From: SABI01 sp028532915
GTDB lineage: Bacteria; Spirochaetota; Spirochaetia; Sphaerochaetales; Sphaerochaetaceae
Length of the DNA: 64,000 bases
Direction: 5' to 3'
Assembly: GCA_963677225.1 (NCBI GenBank)
Contig: OY781923.1
Span: 248,001 to 312,000, forward strand
In this document: one piece after another, positions 1 through 9,071 of the stretch
Numbering within the stretch: the first letter of the stretch is position 1
How the letters are laid out: every line of letters begins with the position of its first letter
The notes under the pieces: generated by a model
The model's database searches: none
What the model saw: the letters and a program-made list of their open reading frames with translations, nothing else
Told to the model about the DNA's origin: nothing
Program-made: the position numbers and the translations under genes

Positions 1-368
1 GAGAAGCTGTGAGAAAAGCGAAAGGGTACACATTCACAAAAGAGAGATTTGCGATAAAAGAGGTTGCGAATCTATTGTTCTCCTCGTTGTCACATATTGA
101 TGCCTGCATGAAAGATGAGATTCTGTTCACTCTGGAGCTTCTACAGTTTCTCACCCATTACGGTGCGGCCCTTCTCGATACTCCCGGTATTCAGATCACA
201 CAGATCAGGAAGGACGAGAGACAGAAACTGGCAGAGAGTCTCGAACTGCTGAGTTTGCAATATGAATATCTGTGGAGACGCAGGTCCCGTCCGGGAGGAC
301 TGAAGGAGAGTGTTCAAATCTTCGAATCTCTCATTCAGGAACTGACTGACCCTTCTTTGATTGTCTAG
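1..368 (+). CDS. C-terminal fragment of an unidentified protein (possibly GH20-like)
   Basis: This frame is open from the left edge of the window to a TAG at 366-368, so the gene very probably begins upstream and only its last 120 or so residues are seen. A GTG at 9 has no ribosome binding site and is unlikely to be the start. The fragment is helical and polar, without membrane segments. The ending LWRRRSRPGGLKESVQIFE resembles the helical tail of some bacterial family 20 beta-N-acetylhexosaminidases, where an aromatic-Trp-Arg-Arg...Arg-Pro-Gly-Gly-Leu stretch is common; this is recall, not an alignment. No catalytic residue lies in the visible part, so the function stays open. Confidence 0.55.
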   Translation, partial: EAVRKAKGYTFTKERFAIKEVANLLFSSLSHIDACMKDEILFTLELLQFLTHYGAALLDTPGIQITQIRKDERQKLAESLELLSLQYEYLWRRRSRPGGLKESVQIFESLIQELTDPSLIV

Positions 369-397
369 ACTAGAATGGTTGTCTCTGTGTATACATA

Positions 398-1624
398 ATG
401 ATGGCTTATTCAAAAGATATTGAATGGAAGAAACAGATCATCATATTTCTGCTCGGACAGAATATCTCATTGTTCGGCTCTTCTCTGGTGCAGTATGCGA
501 TCATGTGGCATATAACGATGACTACCCAGTCCGGATTGATGATGACCATCTCCATTCTCTGCGGCTTTCTTCCGACATTCTTCATCTCCCCGTTTGCCGG
601 AGTGTGGGCTGACCGGTATGACAGGAAGAAAATTATACTCATCAGTGATTCACTGGTAGCTGTTTCCACTTTGATCCTGGCCCTTGTCTATGCGATGGGA
701 TATACCCATCTTTATCTTCTGTTCATAGCTTCCGCGGTCCGTGCTGTCGGGGGAGGTATTCAAAGGCCGGCCGTAAATGCGTTCGTTCCGGAAATCGTTC
801 CGTCTGAAGAGCTTCTTACTGTCAACGGGTACAACAGCAGTTTTCAGTCGGTCATAAATGTCGCCAGTCCTGTCGCAAGCGGGTTTCTTCTTTCGATAGC
901 CCCTCTGTTCTACATCTTTTTCATCGATGTCATCACAGCGGCCTTTGCAGTGCTTCTTCTGCTGTTCTTTGTGAAAAGGATCTATCATCCTGAAACTCAA
1001 CCGGATGATGAATCCTCTTTCGTAAAGATCAGAACCGGTCTCAGATATATTGCATCTCATCCTCTTATCAGAACGCTTTTTCTCTATCTTTCGTTCTTTT
1101 ACATTCTGGTCTCTCCGCTCGCCTTTCTCACTCCACTGCAGGTGAGCCGTTCCTTCGGCAATGATGTGTGGTACCTTACGGTACTGGAAGCCTGCTTCTC
1201 TTCGGGCATGATCGTCGGAGGTTTTCTGGTTGGATTTTTCGGGAAAAAAGCGAAAGAGACGAATCTTCTCAAGGCTTCCTTCGCAGTGTTCACTCTGACG
1301 ACGCTTGCTTTGGGGATAGTGAGCGATTTTGCCCTCTATCTGGCGGTCATGGTTATCTGCGGAGCAGCTATGCCGTTATTCGACCCTCCTTTGATCACGA
1401 TAATGCAGCGGGAAGTCGACTCTGAATATATGGGCAGAGTCTTCTCCGTGGTCGTTATGATCCCGAGCGTTTTCATGCCTCTTTCTATGGTAGTTTACGG
1501 TCCTCTTTCCGACATAGTCCCGATCGAGTCCGTTCTTCTGGTCACAGCTTGCCTTATGGCTTTCCTCACTGTTTCGATCGTTATGAACAAAGCGGTAAAC
1601 ACCTATGCGGAAAAGAAAATGTAA
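398..1624 (+). CDS. MFS efflux transporter (DHA3/MefA-like)
   Basis: A 408-residue polytopic membrane protein with about twelve hydrophobic segments, the size and layout of the major facilitator superfamily. The loop after the second segment reads FAGVWADRYDRKKI (about residues 67-80), the MFS motif A with its Asp and basic residues. The whole resembles the DHA3 branch (MefA/EntS type), which exports macrolides, siderophores or other drugs by proton antiport; the substrate cannot be told. Two ATGs lie side by side at 398 and 401, with no Shine-Dalgarno; a TATACA at 390-395 sits just upstream. An ABC-F gene follows on the same strand after about 220 bp, another class often linked to antibiotic resistance, but no common transcript is evident. 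Confidence 0.85.
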   Translation: MMAYSKDIEWKKQIIIFLLGQNISLFGSSLVQYAIMWHITMTTQSGLMMTISILCGFLPTFFISPFAGVWADRYDRKKIILISDSLVAVSTLILALVYAMGYTHLYLLFIASAVRAVGGGIQRPAVNAFVPEIVPSEELLTVNGYNSSFQSVINVASPVASGFLLSIAPLFYIFFIDVITAAFAVLLLLFFVKRIYHPETQPDDESSFVKIRTGLRYIASHPLIRTLFLYLSFFYILVSPLAFLTPLQVSRSFGNDVWYLTVLEACFSSGMIVGGFLVGFFGKKAKETNLLKASFAVFTLTTLALGIVSDFALYLAVMVICGAAMPLFDPPLITIMQREVDSEYMGRVFSVVVMIPSVFMPLSMVVYGPLSDIVPIESVLLVTACLMAFLTVSIVMNKAVNTYAEKKM

Positions 1625-1846
1625 GTGAGCGCTTTGAAAGTCCTGAAGGATTGCATCAATTTTGCTAAATTGTTATAACCTGAATATCTGACCATAGAAA
1701 AGGAGAATTGTATAGAAATGAAGAACTGACAATCGAAAATCAGGATAACACTCATTCGAACTTGAGGGGTCTTGGTGTATTCGATTGGTATCTTCGTACG
1801 ATTCTTTACCGATAGTATGCCCCTGCCCCATGCCGTAGGAGGTTTC

Positions 1847-3388
1847 ATGGGCACACCTTCGATTCATATTTCATCATTGCACTTTCAGTATCCGCATACA
1901 ACACATCCTCTTTTTGAACATCTCGACATCACTTTCAACACCGGCTGGACTGCTGTCCTCGGGTCCAACGGTGCTGGAAAGAGTACCCTGATGAAACTTG
2001 CATGTGGAATACTTCCTCCCGATAAAGGCAGCGTCACATCAGCAGAACATGTAGTCTATGTCGACCAGCGGACAGACTCTCCTCCCGAAAGCTTTCTGAG
2101 TTTTACCTCCTCCTATGATCGTGAAGCCTGCCGTCTGCACGGACTGCTGCAGATCGAGCGGGACTGGTTCTACCGTTGGGAGACTCTCAGTCACGGAGAA
2201 CGCAAACGGGTTCAGCTTGCCTGTGCACTGTATGAGAATCCTGACGTTCTTGGGGTCGACGAGCCGACAAACCATCTTGATGAGCTTTCTGTCAGATTCC
2301 TGGGGAATGCCCTGAAAGGTTTCAAAGGGGTCGGTATCCTTGTTACTCACGACCGCAGTCTTTCAGAAATGATATGTACGGATACGGTAATCGTTCATGC
2401 TCCTTATGTGAGGATGATGCACTGCGGACCTTCTCAGGCCCTGAAAGAGTCGAGTAATCTTGCAGCATCTTCCGGTCGGGCGCTGCAGCAAAACCGCCAA
2501 AAACTTTCACGCATAAGCTCAGAGATGAAAAGAAGAAGTGAAGTAGCCGGCGTGCAGGATAAGAGGCGCTCCAAACGGAACATAGATGTGAAAGATCATG
2601 ACGCAAAGGCAAGAATCGACGGAGCACGTGTTTCCGGTGCTGACGGGAAGGCTGGAAGGCTGAAAGCTCAACTCGAAGGGAGAGTCTCTGACATCACCGC
2701 CTCAGTAACGGACATGAGAAGCCGTTATGAGAAGGATGTGCATCTTGATCTTCAGCCTTCTTTATCGGGAATAACGATCACTTCCGTACAGCTGAGGCGG
2801 GACACGGTTGTGAAGATCCCTTCAGCTCGTTTGAGATTGGGGCCCGAAAAGGAACTTTGCTTCGAATCAATGGAGATTCATCCGTCTGACCGTATTGCCG
2901 TCTCCGGCGTGAACGGAAGCGGAAAGACTACCTTCATGAAACATGTACTTTCTCTGGCCGGGGCAAACGGAATAGATGCCTCTTATATCCCGCAACAGCA
3001 GAGCGAATCAGAGTGTGCTAAGACTCTTGAGGACCTGAACAGTCTGGATCGTGCGGCAAAAGGCCGTGTGATTTCCAGTCTGAACAGGCTGGGAAGCGAT
3101 CCCCGACTGATTCAGTCTTCTGCTCTAGCCAGTCCGGGAGAGGCCAAGAAACTGCTGCTTTCTCTTCTTTTCGAAAAGCCTGTATCGGTTCTGTTTCTCG
3201 ATGAACCGACCAATCATCTCGATCTGCCGGCACGTTTGGTTCTTGAAGAAGCGTTGAAAGATTATGAGGGAGCACTATTGTGCATAAGTCATGACCGGTT
3301 GTTCATTGAAAGATTGTGCACCACGGAATGGAATATCCGGGAGAAAGCAGAAGGGGAGATGATGATGACCGCATCGGAACTAAAATGA
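1847..3388 (+). CDS. ABC-F family ATPase (two nucleotide-binding domains)
   Basis: A soluble protein of 513 residues with two ABC ATPase domains and no membrane segments, the ABC-F layout (ribosome-associated translation factors and antibiotic-resistance proteins). Domain 1 has Walker A GSNGAGKST near residue 40, signature LSHGERKRVQLA and Walker B GVDEPTNHLD. Domain 2 has GVNGSGKTT, a weaker signature SPGEAKKLLLSL and FLDEPTNHLD. The Lys/Arg-rich linker between them is where ABC-F proteins reach the tRNA on the ribosome. I chose ATG 1847 because TAGGAGG lies 5 nt before it; the frame is open further upstream (to 1772) but without a binding site. Whether it is a housekeeping EttA-like or a resistance type cannot be decided; the short length and lax second signature favour a specialised role. 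Confidence 0.85.
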   Translation: MGTPSIHISSLHFQYPHTTHPLFEHLDITFNTGWTAVLGSNGAGKSTLMKLACGILPPDKGSVTSAEHVVYVDQRTDSPPESFLSFTSSYDREACRLHGLLQIERDWFYRWETLSHGERKRVQLACALYENPDVLGVDEPTNHLDELSVRFLGNALKGFKGVGILVTHDRSLSEMICTDTVIVHAPYVRMMHCGPSQALKESSNLAASSGRALQQNRQKLSRISSEMKRRSEVAGVQDKRRSKRNIDVKDHDAKARIDGARVSGADGKAGRLKAQLEGRVSDITASVTDMRSRYEKDVHLDLQPSLSGITITSVQLRRDTVVKIPSARLRLGPEKELCFESMEIHPSDRIAVSGVNGSGKTTFMKHVLSLAGANGIDASYIPQQQSESECAKTLEDLNSLDRAAKGRVISSLNRLGSDPRLIQSSALASPGEAKKLLLSLLFEKPVSVLFLDEPTNHLDLPARLVLEEALKDYEGALLCISHDRLFIERLCTTEWNIREKAEGEMMMTASELK

Positions 3389-3491
3389 TATAATCATATT
3401 TTCAAAGGTCTAATTCTTAATATATTTGAAAAATAGAGATATTTAGAGTATAATGCAGTCTTAATACCATCCCATATAAGAAGGATACTCT

Positions 3492-4451
3492 ATGGCTTCA
3501 TTACATCATACACCACCATTGTGCATTATTCTGAATCCGAACGCTGATAAAGGGCGTGCCGGACGGAAACAGAAGAAGATTGAAGCCTTATGTAAAACTT
3601 ACGGTCTTTCATACACGATCCTTCTTACAAAGAAACCATTGGATGCGATCAATCTGGCAAAGCAGGCCGTCCTGGACGGCTATTCGACAATTGTCGCTGC
3701 AGGGGGAGATGGAACTGTCAACGAGGTCGCAGACGGAGTCGTCAGGGGAATTCGGGAAAGGAAGCTCTCGTATGCCCGATCTCCGGTCGTGGGGCTCATT
3801 CCGATCGGAAGAGGAAATGATTTTGCCTACAGTGCACATGTTCCCCGGTCAATCGAAAAGGCTGTCGAGCTTATCAGTATGGAAATGTGGAACGCCACCG
3901 ACTACGGCGAACTCATAGGAGGACGTTACGAGAGCGGCAGATGCTTTCTAAATGGAGTGGGAATAGGTTTTGAACCTCTTGTAAATTTCATGGCTTCCGA
4001 TTTCAAGAGAATCCACGGGATGGCCAGTTATCTTGCCGGATTCATCAAGGTGATGATGAATTATCCAAAGGCGATTTCGGTCAAAATGGTACTTGACTCG
4101 TCTGATACAATAGAAATTGAGACACAGCAGTTGTCTTTTTGTAATGGGAGAAGGATGGGTTCGATGTTTATCATGGGACCTCAGGCATCTATTGATGACG
4201 GGCTGATCGATGTAGTCTACGCGAACAGACCGCTGAAAGGAAGGGAGATAGTCCGACTTGCATTGAGATTCTTCAAAGGAACGCAGTTGAGAAGTGCTGA
4301 ATTCTCTATGAAGAGAGCACAGAGCGTGACCATAACGACAGCAGATAACTCCATTGTGTGTCATGCTGACGGTGAAGAGGTCTCCAGAGGGTGTGATCAG
4401 ATTGAAGTCCGGTTATTCCCTGGAGAATTGAAATTTTTGAGAAATATATAG
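3492..4451 (+). CDS. Diacylglycerol kinase family lipid kinase
   Basis: A 319-residue soluble protein of the DagK/YegS/sphingosine kinase family, which phosphorylates diacylglycerol or a related membrane lipid with ATP. The N-terminal catalytic domain shows LNPNADKGRAG (about 14-24), the nucleotide-binding GGDGTVNEV (71-79) and IPIGRGNDFA, all in family order. The C-terminal half has the beta-sandwich lipid domain ending in a VCHADGEEV motif, family-typical (H-x-DGE). AAGAAGG 5-12 nt before the ATG supports the start. It may recycle diacylglycerol left by phosphoglycerol transfer, but no envelope gene adjoins it. The glycoside hydrolase gene follows after 84 bp on the same strand. Confidence 0.9.
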   Translation: MASLHHTPPLCIILNPNADKGRAGRKQKKIEALCKTYGLSYTILLTKKPLDAINLAKQAVLDGYSTIVAAGGDGTVNEVADGVVRGIRERKLSYARSPVVGLIPIGRGNDFAYSAHVPRSIEKAVELISMEMWNATDYGELIGGRYESGRCFLNGVGIGFEPLVNFMASDFKRIHGMASYLAGFIKVMMNYPKAISVKMVLDSSDTIEIETQQLSFCNGRRMGSMFIMGPQASIDDGLIDVVYANRPLKGREIVRLALRFFKGTQLRSAEFSMKRAQSVTITTADNSIVCHADGEEVSRGCDQIEVRLFPGELKFLRNI

Positions 4452-4535
4452 TCGTTATTTGACTATTATGATAAGACATTGTATTCTAAAGATTGTGCGC
4501 TTTTTAGTGTATAGGTATATAAATAGGAGATTCAC

Positions 4536-5960
4536 TTGATTAAAGATACGGTACCCGCAGTACATTTTTATGACCAGGATTTTGTCGATATGTATGATAG
4601 AACCTGGGTCTGGATTGATGAAAATTGGAACCAGGGAGTGAAGGGGAATTCTCTGAGCGGAGGATATCTGACCTATCCCGGACAGAAGACATTCAATCAG
4701 ACTCAGGCAAGCATGTCTGCGCTGTTCCTAGTTTATAGCAATCAAACCTATTCACCCTTTCCTCTGATCGATTATTTCTATTCGAAACAGGAGGAATCCG
4801 GGGCCATCCGAAGCGATTACAGTATGGAAGACGGTTCTCCGATCTTCACCGAAGACAATCCGGAAGGCATCTGTTCTCCGCTGTTCGCATATATCGAATA
4901 TGGATTCTACCATAAGATCGGAAACAAGAAGCGCCTGAAAGAGGTCGTCCCGATTCTTGAAAAGCAGTTTGACTGGTACAAAGAGACCTGTCTGAGGGAA
5001 AACGGACTCTATTCGGTTCCAAACGGAGCTCTTTCGACGGGAAACGTCGACAGGGAGGAGACCTTCTATCCGATCGATTTCAATGCCCAGCTGGCAGTCA
5101 ATGCTCTCTATCTGTCTGCTATCGGCGACATTCTCAATGACAAAGAACTTTCATTCAGATACAAGAGACTCTATTTCTCGCTGAAGACCAGGATAAATTC
5201 GATGATGTGGGATAACGACGACTTTTTCTATTACGATCTGAATGCGAAAGAACAGAAGATCAAGAAAAAGCTGATCACCTCATACTGGACCCTTCTGGCA
5301 GAGATTCCAAATGAAGAGAAGGCTGACGGGTTTATCGCACAGCTGAGTGATCCCGAACAGTTCGGAACAGAGAATCCGTTTCCGACCATCCCGGTGAGTG
5401 ATCCCGATTTCAGTGAACTGGGAGACGGATACAACGGAGGCGTTGTTCCTTTCCATACCTATATCGTGGTAAAAGGACTCGAACTGTATAAGCGTTTCGA
5501 ATTTGCCAGAGAGGTCGCGATCAGACACCTTTATTTCATACTCGATACACTTCATCCCGACGGGGAGGAGACCGGAGATGTGTGGGAAGCATATCTTCCT
5601 TCGAAAGAAGGAGCCAGCAAGTGTGATACTCTCGAAGGCTTTCCTGTCAGACGGTATCTGCCCATGGTGGGTCTCATCACGATAACTTTGATGATCGAAG
5701 ATATCATAGGGCTCGTGATCTCTCTTCCGAGAAAGACTGTCGATTGGACTATGACAACCCTGGAAGTCATGGGGATCGAAGGATTGTCGCTGAAACGTAA
5801 TATGATCACTATTTTAAGTAATAAGCAGCCCAGAGGATGGGAAATCCGGCTCGAATCGGAGAAGCTCTATTACTTTACGATCGAGATCATGGATGAGAAG
5901 AAAAAGAAGACATTGCCCATTCCATCAGGTAAATGTTCTATGCTGATAGATAAACTCTAA
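4536..5960 (+). CDS. GH63/trehalase-fold glycoside hydrolase (MGH1-like)
   Basis: A 474-residue protein without signal peptide, made of repeated helix pairs as in (alpha/alpha)6-barrel hydrolases. Landmarks are GYLTYPGQKTFNQTQASMSA near residue 44, YPIDFNAQLAVNALYL near 190, the Gly-rich GDGYNGGVVPFHTYIV near 300 and TGDVWEAYLPS near 350; the Phe-Asn-Ala-Gln and the Asp/Glu-Trp-Glu stretches match the trehalase, GH63 and mannosylglycerate-hydrolase-like group. The likely substrate is a cytoplasmic alpha-linked disaccharide or glycerate glycoside; catalytic acids cannot be assigned with certainty. The start is a TTG at 4536 preceded by AGGAGA at 6 nt spacing. The DjlA-like gene follows after 15 bp, so the two are probably cotranscribed. 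Confidence 0.7.
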   Translation: MIKDTVPAVHFYDQDFVDMYDRTWVWIDENWNQGVKGNSLSGGYLTYPGQKTFNQTQASMSALFLVYSNQTYSPFPLIDYFYSKQEESGAIRSDYSMEDGSPIFTEDNPEGICSPLFAYIEYGFYHKIGNKKRLKEVVPILEKQFDWYKETCLRENGLYSVPNGALSTGNVDREETFYPIDFNAQLAVNALYLSAIGDILNDKELSFRYKRLYFSLKTRINSMMWDNDDFFYYDLNAKEQKIKKKLITSYWTLLAEIPNEEKADGFIAQLSDPEQFGTENPFPTIPVSDPDFSELGDGYNGGVVPFHTYIVVKGLELYKRFEFAREVAIRHLYFILDTLHPDGEETGDVWEAYLPSKEGASKCDTLEGFPVRRYLPMVGLITITLMIEDIIGLVISLPRKTVDWTMTTLEVMGIEGLSLKRNMITILSNKQPRGWEIRLESEKLYYFTIEIMDEKKKKTLPIPSGKCSMLIDKL

Positions 5961-5975
5961 ACAGAAGGAGACAAC

Positions 5976-6743
5976 GTGGCTTGGTTGGGTAAAATAATCG
6001 GTGGTACAATGGGATTCTTCCTCGGCGGTCCGCTCGGGATGATCGCCGGGATTGCATTCGGAAATCTTTTCGATTCCTCGAATGTTCATAACGAATCAGA
6101 AAGACCTTCATCGTTCTCCTCTATCGATCAGACTCAGATGGTGTTTTTCGTCGGTGCTTTTTCAATGCTGGCGAGAATGGTGACCTCGGATGGTTCGATG
6201 GTCACATCCGAAAGACAGAAGGTCGAAGAGTTTATCTCCCGTGATCTGAAACTGGGTCCTGACGGAAGAAATGCAGCCTTGAGGGTCTTCAATGCCGCCT
6301 TGAGCAATAATGCCGGCACTTTCGATCAGTTTGCTCTTCAGTTCTACCAGAATTTTTCTCATGAGAGGGCTCTTTTGGAACTGATGATGGATGTTCTTGT
6401 GAGAGTAGCAGCAGCCGACGGGACGATCAGCGATCCCGAACGAAAATTGATCGACAGCGCTGCAAGAATATTCAGAATCAGCGATTCTCTTCTTGCCTCA
6501 ATCATCAAACGCTATTCGTCTGTTTCAGCTTCTCCTGTCAAAGCTTATTCGGTGCTCAACCTGACACCGGATGCCTCGGTCGAGGAGATCAAGAAGGCCT
6601 ACAGGAAACTGAGCATAGAGTTTCATCCTGACACGGTTGCTTCAAAAGGACTTCCCGAAGAATTCACCAGATTCGCGACAGAGAAATTCAGAGCCATTCA
6701 GGAAGCTTACGAGACCATCAAGACTGAACGCGGTATCAAATAG
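5976..6743 (+). CDS. DjlA-like membrane-anchored J-domain cochaperone
   Basis: A 255-residue protein with three parts. Residues 1-33 form a glycine-rich hydrophobic anchor (GGTMGFFLGGPLGMIAG) like that of DjlA. Residues about 50-170 form an all-helical TerB-type domain with two acidic VTSDGSM/AAADGTI turns. Residues about 188-255 are a J domain with the essential HPD (in FHPDTVASKG) and the YSVLNLTPDASVEEIKKAYR helix II. J proteins stimulate the ATPase of DnaK; DjlA does so at the inner membrane. The GTG start at 5976 follows GAAGGAGA. The gene lies 15 bp after the hydrolase gene with no terminator between. No dnaK is in the window. Confidence 0.88.
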   Translation: MAWLGKIIGGTMGFFLGGPLGMIAGIAFGNLFDSSNVHNESERPSSFSSIDQTQMVFFVGAFSMLARMVTSDGSMVTSERQKVEEFISRDLKLGPDGRNAALRVFNAALSNNAGTFDQFALQFYQNFSHERALLELMMDVLVRVAAADGTISDPERKLIDSAARIFRISDSLLASIIKRYSSVSASPVKAYSVLNLTPDASVEEIKKAYRKLSIEFHPDTVASKGLPEEFTRFATEKFRAIQEAYETIKTERGIK

Positions 6744-6843
6744 GAAGATTTTTCTCACAGATCCTTAAGATTTACATTTGTTAACCACCTTATGACATGA
6801 ATTATGGTGCATTTTTCATGTATTTCAGAAATATTTTGATTAA

Positions 6844-6890
6844 TTGACAATTAGTTAGTATTATCCTAGTATAGAGGTGACATAAGATAC
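6844..6890 (+). promoter_or_regulatory. Promoter of the 406-aa exported protein with a TGACATAAG motif at the start site
   Basis: TTGACA (6844-6849), a 17-bp spacer and TAGTAT (6867-6872) form a good sigma-70 promoter. The sequence GTGACATAAGA starts at 6877, right where transcription should begin. The same TGACATAAG core forms the -35 region of four other exported-protein genes at 25-31 kb and lies in the leaders of two GntR genes, so it is a candidate regulator-binding site here. Confidence 0.6.
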
Positions 6891-6927
6891 TGTTTGTAAA
6901 GAGTGTCTTATGCCTTTTGGAGGATAA

Positions 6928-8148
6928 TTGAAAAAGACGATTGCATATATATTGCTAGTGTTTGCTCTGCTTTTTATCATTCCGTGGTCGCTGTGGTCCA
7001 ACAGGCTGCTATTCGAATCATCTACGGGAACCGTTACCGATTTCGATCTTAATGAAACGAACGACAGTAAGAACCCGACAGTCTCTACGGGAAATATCAG
7101 CAGCTACGGAGGGAGTGCAGAATACTGGTCATATGACGGATTCATCGGAAGGCTTGTCTACCAGGGAGAGCCGAACACCCTCTATGTGAACAATGTAGGC
7201 CCCACCGCTTCCAACACTTCGACACCGCCCCGTTTCTATTATACGAGAATCAGGTGGAATACCGGTACATCGGATTCAAGTTCATGGCGTGAAGTATTCT
7301 TTACCGCCAGGGTAAAAGGTGAGAAGCATAACGGGGGAAGTGCTGATCTGTCCGGCACCAACTTCGTCATCGAGAATCCCGGAGATTCGATAGATATCAC
7401 TGTGAGTTCAGGAGAAAATATGTCCAGTGCCGGTGAAACCGCCTATAACAGCAATGGTGATCAGGGCACCTATAACAGCTCGACCGGTTACATCTATGCC
7501 CACCCCTACAAATACCTGTGGATCGATTTCACCGCAATAAGGACTACCAACAGGCGAAGAATGAACAGAGAATCCTATAAGGGGTATTACCAGTCCTTTG
7601 TCCAGATTCTCGGCGAAGGTGTTCAGCAGGTTCTCTCCCTTGAAGGCTATTACGATCCTTACAATAATGATATCGACCCTGACGCCTATTCGTTCTCGAT
7701 CGAACGGCTGGCACCCGATCTGATACCCTTTCAGACTCTGATCACCCATACGACTTATCAGAACAGCCTCCTTGCGGGATCGGTACGCTATCATTCGACC
7801 GATGATGATGCATCAGCTTCGGTAGGATTCTACTCCGATTCTCTCGGTACCGATACAGATTTTCAGTTTACTTCACAAGTCGGCGGAAACACTGTTTCTT
7901 TCCCTTACTCGGTGGTATTCGATCCGGTTCTCTGCGGAAACAAGAGTCAGCCGAGTGTGGTCTCTTCTACGAATAACAGCTTCGAGACGACTATGGCTAC
8001 AGTCAGTTCCGTCATCGATACCCAGTCAAGTTATGAGAATGTACTGACAGGAGATGTGAGAATCTTCGTCAACTCGGGACTGAACAATTCGAGTTATCCT
8101 GCTGCTACCTACAGCTCGATCATTTACGCTATCGTCACGACGGACTGA
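6928..8148 (+). CDS. Exported beta-rich protein, 406 aa, unknown function
   Basis: I do not recognise a named family. An N-terminal segment (MKKTIAYILLVFALLFIIPWS) is a signal peptide or single anchor; no lipobox Cys follows. The rest is rich in Ser, Thr, Asn and Tyr with many short beta-strand patterns and no further membrane span, as in secreted or surface-exposed proteins. Its C-terminal 130 residues share features with the small exported proteins at 25-32 kb: an aromatic-x-x-Pro-Tyr strand (VSFPYSVVFDP), a strand near the end (TYSSIIYAIVTTD) and an Asp/Gly/Ser-rich middle. The TTG start at 6928 follows GGAGGA with good spacing. Promoter sequence also ties it to that distant family. Confidence 0.7.
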   Translation: MKKTIAYILLVFALLFIIPWSLWSNRLLFESSTGTVTDFDLNETNDSKNPTVSTGNISSYGGSAEYWSYDGFIGRLVYQGEPNTLYVNNVGPTASNTSTPPRFYYTRIRWNTGTSDSSSWREVFFTARVKGEKHNGGSADLSGTNFVIENPGDSIDITVSSGENMSSAGETAYNSNGDQGTYNSSTGYIYAHPYKYLWIDFTAIRTTNRRRMNRESYKGYYQSFVQILGEGVQQVLSLEGYYDPYNNDIDPDAYSFSIERLAPDLIPFQTLITHTTYQNSLLAGSVRYHSTDDDASASVGFYSDSLGTDTDFQFTSQVGGNTVSFPYSVVFDPVLCGNKSQPSVVSSTNNSFETTMATVSSVIDTQSSYENVLTGDVRIFVNSGLNNSSYPAATYSSIIYAIVTTD

Positions 8149-8742
8149 TTACTCATTGTAGGAAACTCTTGAACGCAGAGCTCTCGATAGTGTGATCTTG
8201 TCGGCGTATTCAAGATCTCCGCCGATCGGGAGTCCTGATGCGATCCTTGTTATGGAAAGAGGATAGTCCTTGAGCAGATGGCGAAGGTACATTGCGGTCG
8301 TATCCCCTTCTTCGGTGGGGTTGGTGGCTATGATCACTTCTTTGAAGTCACCTTCATCTATCCTTTTCAGCAGCTTTCTGAAATCAAGATCATTCGGTCC
8401 TATTCCGTCCAGAGGGGATAGAGCACCGCCGAGCACATGAAACAGTCCGTTATAAGCTCCCGAGTTCGAGATCGTCAGAACGTCCTGCGGCTGTTCAACG
8501 ACACACATTATCGATCTGTCTCGCGAAGCACTTGAGCATACTTCGCACGGGTCGCTCTCGCTGAAAGAGTTGCATATCGAGCAGGGGAAGATCACATCCT
8601 GTATCGTTTCGATCGTATGCGCGAGCTGTCTGTTATACTCTTTATCGGTCTGGATGAGATGGTAGGCGAGCCGGGATGCGCTCTTTACACCGATCCCGGG
8701 GAGTTTTGAAAGATGCCGTATGAGCTGTTCCAGAGTCTGCAT
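8149..8742 (-). CDS. recR: Recombination mediator RecR
   Basis: A 197-residue RecR, the usual length. Order of parts: N-terminal helix-hairpin-helix (LSKLPGIGVKSASRLAYHL), a four-Cys zinc finger (CSICNSFSESDPCEVC, about residues 54-69), a Toprim domain (VVEQPQDVLTISNSG... VIIATNPTEEGD) and a C-terminal Walker-B-like IASGLPIGGDLEYAD. RecR acts with RecF/RecO to load RecA on gapped DNA. The ATG lies 6 bp after the stop of ybaB, and the gene is the last of dnaX-ybaB-recR, an order shared by many bacteria. Its stop codon abuts the stop of the convergent exported-protein gene, leaving no room for a separate terminator. Confidence 0.97.
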   Translation of the reverse strand: MQTLEQLIRHLSKLPGIGVKSASRLAYHLIQTDKEYNRQLAHTIETIQDVIFPCSICNSFSESDPCEVCSSASRDRSIMCVVEQPQDVLTISNSGAYNGLFHVLGGALSPLDGIGPNDLDFRKLLKRIDEGDFKEVIIATNPTEEGDTTAMYLRHLLKDYPLSITRIASGLPIGGDLEYADKITLSRALRSRVSYNE

Positions 8743-8748
8743 GTGATC

Positions 8749-9054
8749 TTATCCTTTGAATGCTGCGGGGATGTTCATGTTTCCCGCCATTCCCATAGCC
8801 TCTTTCTGCAGAATATCCTGAACTTCCTTCACCGCCTGATTGAACGCAGCGGCTACAAGAACTTCCAGAGTCTTTACGTCATTCGGATCAACGATTTCAG
8901 GTTCAATGTGTATACTCTGAACTTCCATCTTTCCGTTGACCTTCACTTCAACCATTCCGCCGCCGCTTGACCCGGAGGCTTCAATGCCGTCAAGTTTGGA
9001 TTGCATCTGCTGCTGAAGGTTCTGCATATTTTTAAATAGTTCAAATGGATTCAT
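8749..9054 (-). CDS. YbaB/EbfC family nucleoid-associated protein
   Basis: A 101-residue DNA-binding protein of the YbaB/EbfC family. It has the expected N-terminal amphipathic helix (LFKNMQNLQQQMQSKLDGIE), a Gly/Ser turn, the central beta segment GGGMVEVKVNGKMEVQSIHI followed by PEIVDPNDVKTLEVLVAAAFNQA, and a C-terminal helix. These dimers bind DNA and affect nucleoid structure. The gene lies between dnaX and recR, 17 bp after dnaX and 6 bp before recR, the conserved place of this family; it is transcribed with them. Confidence 0.95.
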   Translation of the reverse strand: MNPFELFKNMQNLQQQMQSKLDGIEASGSSGGGMVEVKVNGKMEVQSIHIEPEIVDPNDVKTLEVLVAAAFNQAVKEVQDILQKEAMGMAGNMNIPAAFKG

Positions 9055-9071
9055 ATTCCTTCGATTCCCTC

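Noticed and set aside
2343..2627. Long open frames opposite the ABC-F gene and many other genes
   Set aside because: They mirror the codons of well-supported genes, have no binding sites and resemble no protein family.
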